Assembly (NCBI RefSeq): GCF_051962475.1
Contig: NZ_JBQCCF010000016.1
Span: forward strand, 62,001-126,000
Source: Dyella_A sp051962475
GTDB taxonomy: Bacteria > Pseudomonadota > Gammaproteobacteria > Xanthomonadales > Rhodanobacteraceae
DNA: 64,000 nt
Direction: 5' to 3'
Shown here: positions 61,220-64,000 of the stretch, piece by piece
Layout: each line of letters starts with the position of its first letter
Position numbering within the stretch: position 1 is the first letter of the stretch
The notes under the pieces: generated by a model
What the model was told of the DNA's origin: nothing
Database searches by the model: none
Seen by the model: only the letters and a program-made list of their open reading frames with translations
Made by a program: the position numbers and the translations under genes

Positions 61220-62902
61220 ATGCATCATCGAGGGATCGTGTTCGTTCTGGGTTTGCTGGGGGTTGCCGCGCCGCTGCAGGCGGCCTGTCCCGACTGGCCG
61301 CCGGCACGTGCCCGTACCGAGCTCGCCACCCTGCACGATCGCCTGGCTGCGTGGAACCACGCCTATCGGGTGGAAGGCAGCTCGCCGGTGGACGATGCGA
61401 TCTACGATCAGGCGCTGGAGCAGTTCCGCAACTGGCGCGCGTGCTTTCCCGCACAGGCGCCGGCCGATCTGCCGCACCTGGCCGACGCCGGCGGCAGCAT
61501 ACGCGCACCGGTGGTGCAGACCGGGCTGGCCAAGTTGCCGGATGCCCGCGCCGTGCAGGCGTGGATGCAGTCGCGCGACGGCCGCGACCTATGGATCCAG
61601 CCAAAGGCCGACGGCGTGGCGGTCACTCTGCTGTACGAACACGGCGCACTGCGCGAGGCGGTGAGCCGCGGCGACGGCACGCGCGGCTCGAACTGGACCG
61701 CGGCCGCGCGTCGCATCGCTGCGGTGCCGAAGACGCTGGCCCACGCCCCCGCGCGCGTGGTGCTGCAGGGCGAGCTGGTGTGGAGCTTGCTCGGTCATGT
61801 ACAGGCCCGCGATGGCGGTGCGAATGCGCGCTCGAAGGTCGCCGGTGCGCTGGCGCGAGGCGAACTGGACGACGTCACCGCCGCGCAGATCGGCCTGTTC
61901 GTGTGGGACTGGCCCACCGGGCCCGAGGACATGGATGCGCGCCTGGCCGGCCTGCGCGTGATGGGCCTGGCCGACAGCGCGGCGCTGGTGCAACCGGTGG
62001 CGACGCTGGCTGACGTAACGCGCTGGCGCGAGCGCTGGTATCGCCAGGCGATGCCGTTCGCCGCCGACGGCGTGGTGCTGCGCCAGGGCCATCGACCGCC
62101 GGCCAGCCGCTGGCAGGCGGCGCCGCCGGACTGGGCGGTGGCGTGGAAATACCCGGCCGCCCGTGCGCTGGCCACCGTGCGCGGTGTGGACTTCCGTACC
62201 GGCCGCAGCGGTCGGGTGAGCGTGGTGCTTGAGCTCGAGCCGGTGCAACTGGACGACCATCGCGTGCAGCGGGTGAGCGTGGGTTCGCTGACGCGCTGGC
62301 GCGAACTCGACGTGCGGCCGGGAGACCGGATCAGCGTATCGCTGGCCGGGCTCACCATCCCGCGCCTGGATGACGTGGTGTGGCGCAGCAGCGAACGGGC
62401 GGTGGTGGATGCGCCCACCCCCGATCACGACGCGCTGAGCTGCTGGCATCCGGTGCCCGGTTGCCAGCAGCAGTTCCGGGCGCGGCTGGTCTGGCTGGGC
62501 GGCCGCCGTGGGCTGGACATCGATGGCGTCGGCGCGGGGGTATGGCAGCAGCTGATCGATGCGGGGCTGTTGCCTGGATTGCTGGACTGGATGCGGCTGA
62601 CGCCAACCCAGCTGGCCTCGATCGACGGCATCGGTGCACAGCGTGCCGCGGCGCTGGACCGCGCCTTCGCGGCGGCGCGCCGGCAGCCCTTCGATCGCTG
62701 GCTGGCGGCGCTGGCGCCGCCGCCGATGGGCCAGGCCACGGCGCCGGACTGGGCCACCCTGGCCGCCCGCAGCAGGGCCGATTGGCAGCGCATCGATGGC
62801 ATCGGCGCCACGCGGGCGAAACGGCTGCGCGCGTTCTTCGCTAATCCTGAGGTGCAGGCGCTGGCCGCGCGTCTACGTGAGGCAGGTATCGCCGGGTTCT
62901 GA
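61220..62902 (+). CDS. ligB: NAD-dependent DNA ligase LigB with signal peptide
   Basis: NAD-dependent DNA ligase of the LigB type, 560 residues. The N-terminus HHRGIVFVLGLLGVAAPLQA is a good signal peptide, as in other LigB proteins. An Ia-like domain is at about 25-90. The adenylation domain has the active-site lysine in KADG (Lys129), with SRGDGTRG, QGELVW, ADGVVLRQ and VAWKYPAARA after it. An OB fold, a reduced two-cysteine remnant in place of the four-cysteine zinc finger (CWHPVPGC), and helix-hairpin-helix repeats (IDGIGAQRAAAL, IDGIGATRAKRL) follow; no BRCT domain. GGGGAGA precedes the ATG at 61220. Housekeeping ligation is done by LigA; LigB's role is unclear. Confidence 0.92.
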   Translation: MHHRGIVFVLGLLGVAAPLQAACPDWPPARARTELATLHDRLAAWNHAYRVEGSSPVDDAIYDQALEQFRNWRACFPAQAPADLPHLADAGGSIRAPVVQTGLAKLPDARAVQAWMQSRDGRDLWIQPKADGVAVTLLYEHGALREAVSRGDGTRGSNWTAAARRIAAVPKTLAHAPARVVLQGELVWSLLGHVQARDGGANARSKVAGALARGELDDVTAAQIGLFVWDWPTGPEDMDARLAGLRVMGLADSAALVQPVATLADVTRWRERWYRQAMPFAADGVVLRQGHRPPASRWQAAPPDWAVAWKYPAARALATVRGVDFRTGRSGRVSVVLELEPVQLDDHRVQRVSVGSLTRWRELDVRPGDRISVSLAGLTIPRLDDVVWRSSERAVVDAPTPDHDALSCWHPVPGCQQQFRARLVWLGGRRGLDIDGVGAGVWQQLIDAGLLPGLLDWMRLTPTQLASIDGIGAQRAAALDRAFAAARRQPFDRWLAALAPPPMGQATAPDWATLAARSRADWQRIDGIGATRAKRLRAFFANPEVQALAARLREAGIAGF

Positions 62903-62909
62903 GCTGGGC

Positions 62910-63311
62910 TCAGCGGTCGCCGATGTCGCCGTCCACGTAGTACCAGCGTCCGTCCTCGCGCACGAAGCGGCTCACCTCGTGCATCCGCTGCGCCTTGCCG
63001 TCGCCGTAGCGCAGGCGCGCGACGAACTCGACCACCGCATGGTCAGCGGCGGCTTCGTGTCGTTTCACGTCCAGGCCCAGCCAGGTGGGTGCGGGTTGTT
63101 GCGCGGCCAGGTCGAGCGTGGCCGGCCGCGTGCTGGCGTGCCAGGTGGCGAGCAGGTAGGGCTCATCGCAGCGCACGTAGGCGCTGTAGCGCGAGCGCAT
63201 CAGCTGTTCGGCGGTGGTGGCGAATGCCGTGCCGGCGTGCAGCGGCCCGCAGCAGCGGGCGTAGTCGGCGGACAGGCCACAGGGGCACGGGATGGAGTGG
63301 GTGGAAGCCAT
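62910..63311 (-). CDS. YchJ-family SEC-C metal-binding protein
   Basis: Small protein of the YchJ (UPF0225) family, 133 residues. The N-terminal SEC-C motif CPCGLSADYARCCGPLH binds zinc. LMRSRYSAYV, LLATWHASTRP and the C-terminal FVREDGRWYYVDGDI match the family closely. The start at 63311 gives the normal MASTHSIPCPCG; upstream codons in frame are unsupported. Family function is not known. Its stop is seven bases past the convergent ligB stop. Confidence 0.92.
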   Translation of the reverse strand: MASTHSIPCPCGLSADYARCCGPLHAGTAFATTAEQLMRSRYSAYVRCDEPYLLATWHASTRPATLDLAAQQPAPTWLGLDVKRHEAAADHAVVEFVARLRYGDGKAQRMHEVSRFVREDGRWYYVDGDIGDR

Positions 63312-63382
63312 GGGCGGGCCGGTGCAGGATCGAGCCGGCGATGGTGAACGGGCGGCGGCGCGCTGCCAAGTCCGCCCGTGCG

Positions 63383-63943
63383 TCACACCATCTGGAAGCT
63401 GCGCAGCTGGCCGCTGACGATCAGCGGAGCGAGGTCGTAGCCCAGCCCGCGCGCGGTCGACTTCAGCGCTTCCAGCACCTGGCGTTCCATCTGTGGTTCG
63501 CGGGCCAGCAGCCACAGCTCACGCAGGCGCGGCTCGCCCAGCATCAGCCACTGATAGTGGCGGTCGGTGGTCACTACCCACAGGTCTTTCCACGTCGACG
63601 GCAGCCACTGCGCCCAGGCTGGCGCAGCGCAGCGCTGGAACTGCCCCGGTTCCTCCACCGGATAGCGCCGCCGGGCCTGGATGTCCTGCACTCGTTCGTT
63701 GCCATCGGTGCCGACGCAGGTGCGGCGCAGGCGGTAGTGATCGGCCTCCAGCGACTCGATGTCCAGCCGGATGTCGCGGTCGGTGAGCCGCTGCAAGGGC
63801 GAGGGCAGGCGCGCGATCTCGTGCCAGCGGCCGGCGAAGCGCGCGATATCGAGCTGGGGAACCGCCTTCATCACCGTGGGCGTGGTTACGGACAGGGCGA
63901 CACTGGCACTGAGCGTGGCGGGCAGTGGAAGAGACCAGGTCAT
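63383..63943 (-). CDS. Lipocalin family protein (Blc-like)
   Basis: Bacterial lipocalin, 186 residues. The lipocalin signature is at DIARFAGRWHEIARLPSPLQ (GxW), followed by the beta barrel (RRTCVGTDGNERVQDIQARRRYP) and PLWVV-type strands (DLWVVTTDRHYQWLMLGEP), with the last helix EPQMERQVLEALKSTARGLGYD. AGGA lies about 8 bases before the ATG at 63943. The N-terminal hydrophobic stretch lacks a lipobox, unlike E. coli Blc, so it is probably secreted or periplasmic rather than a lipoprotein. It would carry a hydrophobic ligand. The region 63944-64000 is its upstream leader. Confidence 0.88.
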   Translation of the reverse strand: MTWSLPLPATLSASVALSVTTPTVMKAVPQLDIARFAGRWHEIARLPSPLQRLTDRDIRLDIESLEADHYRLRRTCVGTDGNERVQDIQARRRYPVEEPGQFQRCAAPAWAQWLPSTWKDLWVVTTDRHYQWLMLGEPRLRELWLLAREPQMERQVLEALKSTARGLGYDLAPLIVSGQLRSFQMV

Positions 63944-64000
63944 GGCGCGTTTCCTCGCAACAGGCGGACAACCGGTGGGTCCGGTTCTTCCTGCGAAAGC

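Overview
The window is GC-rich throughout and densely packed on both strands. It looks like chromosome of a gammaproteobacterium of the order Xanthomonadales, most likely Rhodanobacteraceae (Dyella/Rhodanobacter-like). The main evidence is an Xps-type type II secretion operon (order E-F-G-H-I-J-K-L-M-N-D, with no gspC or gspO at the locus), intergenic 'PAKAGI'-type repeats and GTAGGAGC-type palindromes, and the general housekeeping gene set. The genus is inference. No tRNA, rRNA, CRISPR array, insertion sequence or phage gene was seen.

Layout. (1) 1-3.2 kb: the 3' end of a secreted M4 (thermolysin-like) metallopeptidase, then a trimeric autotransporter adhesin closed by a good terminator. (2) 3.4-14.1 kb: an eleven-gene type II secretion operon in which most stop and start codons overlap. 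The M4 peptidase beside it is a plausible substrate. (3) 14.2-30.3 kb: mostly housekeeping and signalling genes in mixed orientations: hrpB, a DUF2167 membrane protein, a CHASE-PAS-GGDEF-EAL protein, an M28 peptidase, a flavoprotein, a tiny exported protein ending in CxxCH, dbpA, a four-PAS hybrid histidine kinase and rluF. (4) 29.5-32.3 kb: a YadGH-like ABC transporter and a ferredoxin-NADP reductase-like enzyme. (5) 32.6-38.1 kb: a chaperone-usher fimbrial operon (pilin, chaperone, usher, tip adhesin) facing a short pilin-like gene. (6) 38.5-43.4 kb: a seven-gene overlapping operon with two small membrane proteins, a small XRE regulator, a TAP-like alpha/beta hydrolase, a 56-residue membrane peptide and a NatAB-like ABC exporter. 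Its promoter region carries two near-identical operator-like repeats. (7) 43.5-52.9 kb: an M49-like lipoprotein peptidase, an alpha/beta hydrolase with hemH, a SYLF protein, tatABC, a DUF985 cupin whose natural start is interrupted by a stop codon, and the ctpA-like and envC-like cell-wall pair. (8) 53.1-64.0 kb: gltB-gltD (glutamate synthase), a two-domain methylglyoxal synthase-like protein, an NRDE protein, an exported ligB DNA ligase, a YchJ-like protein and a lipocalin.

How the parts fit. Three envelope export routes are present: T2SS, Tat and chaperone-usher. With the adhesin and the exported proteases they suggest a surface-active lifestyle. The c-di-GMP protein, the hybrid kinase and CRP/Clp-like sites upstream of both fimbrial units suggest regulated switching of attachment, but that link is inference. 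The strongest candidate for an undescribed system is the regulator/hydrolase/NatAB operon at 38.3-43.4 kb with its paired operators. Next come the duplicated methylglyoxal synthase-like protein and the small CxxCH-terminated exported protein.
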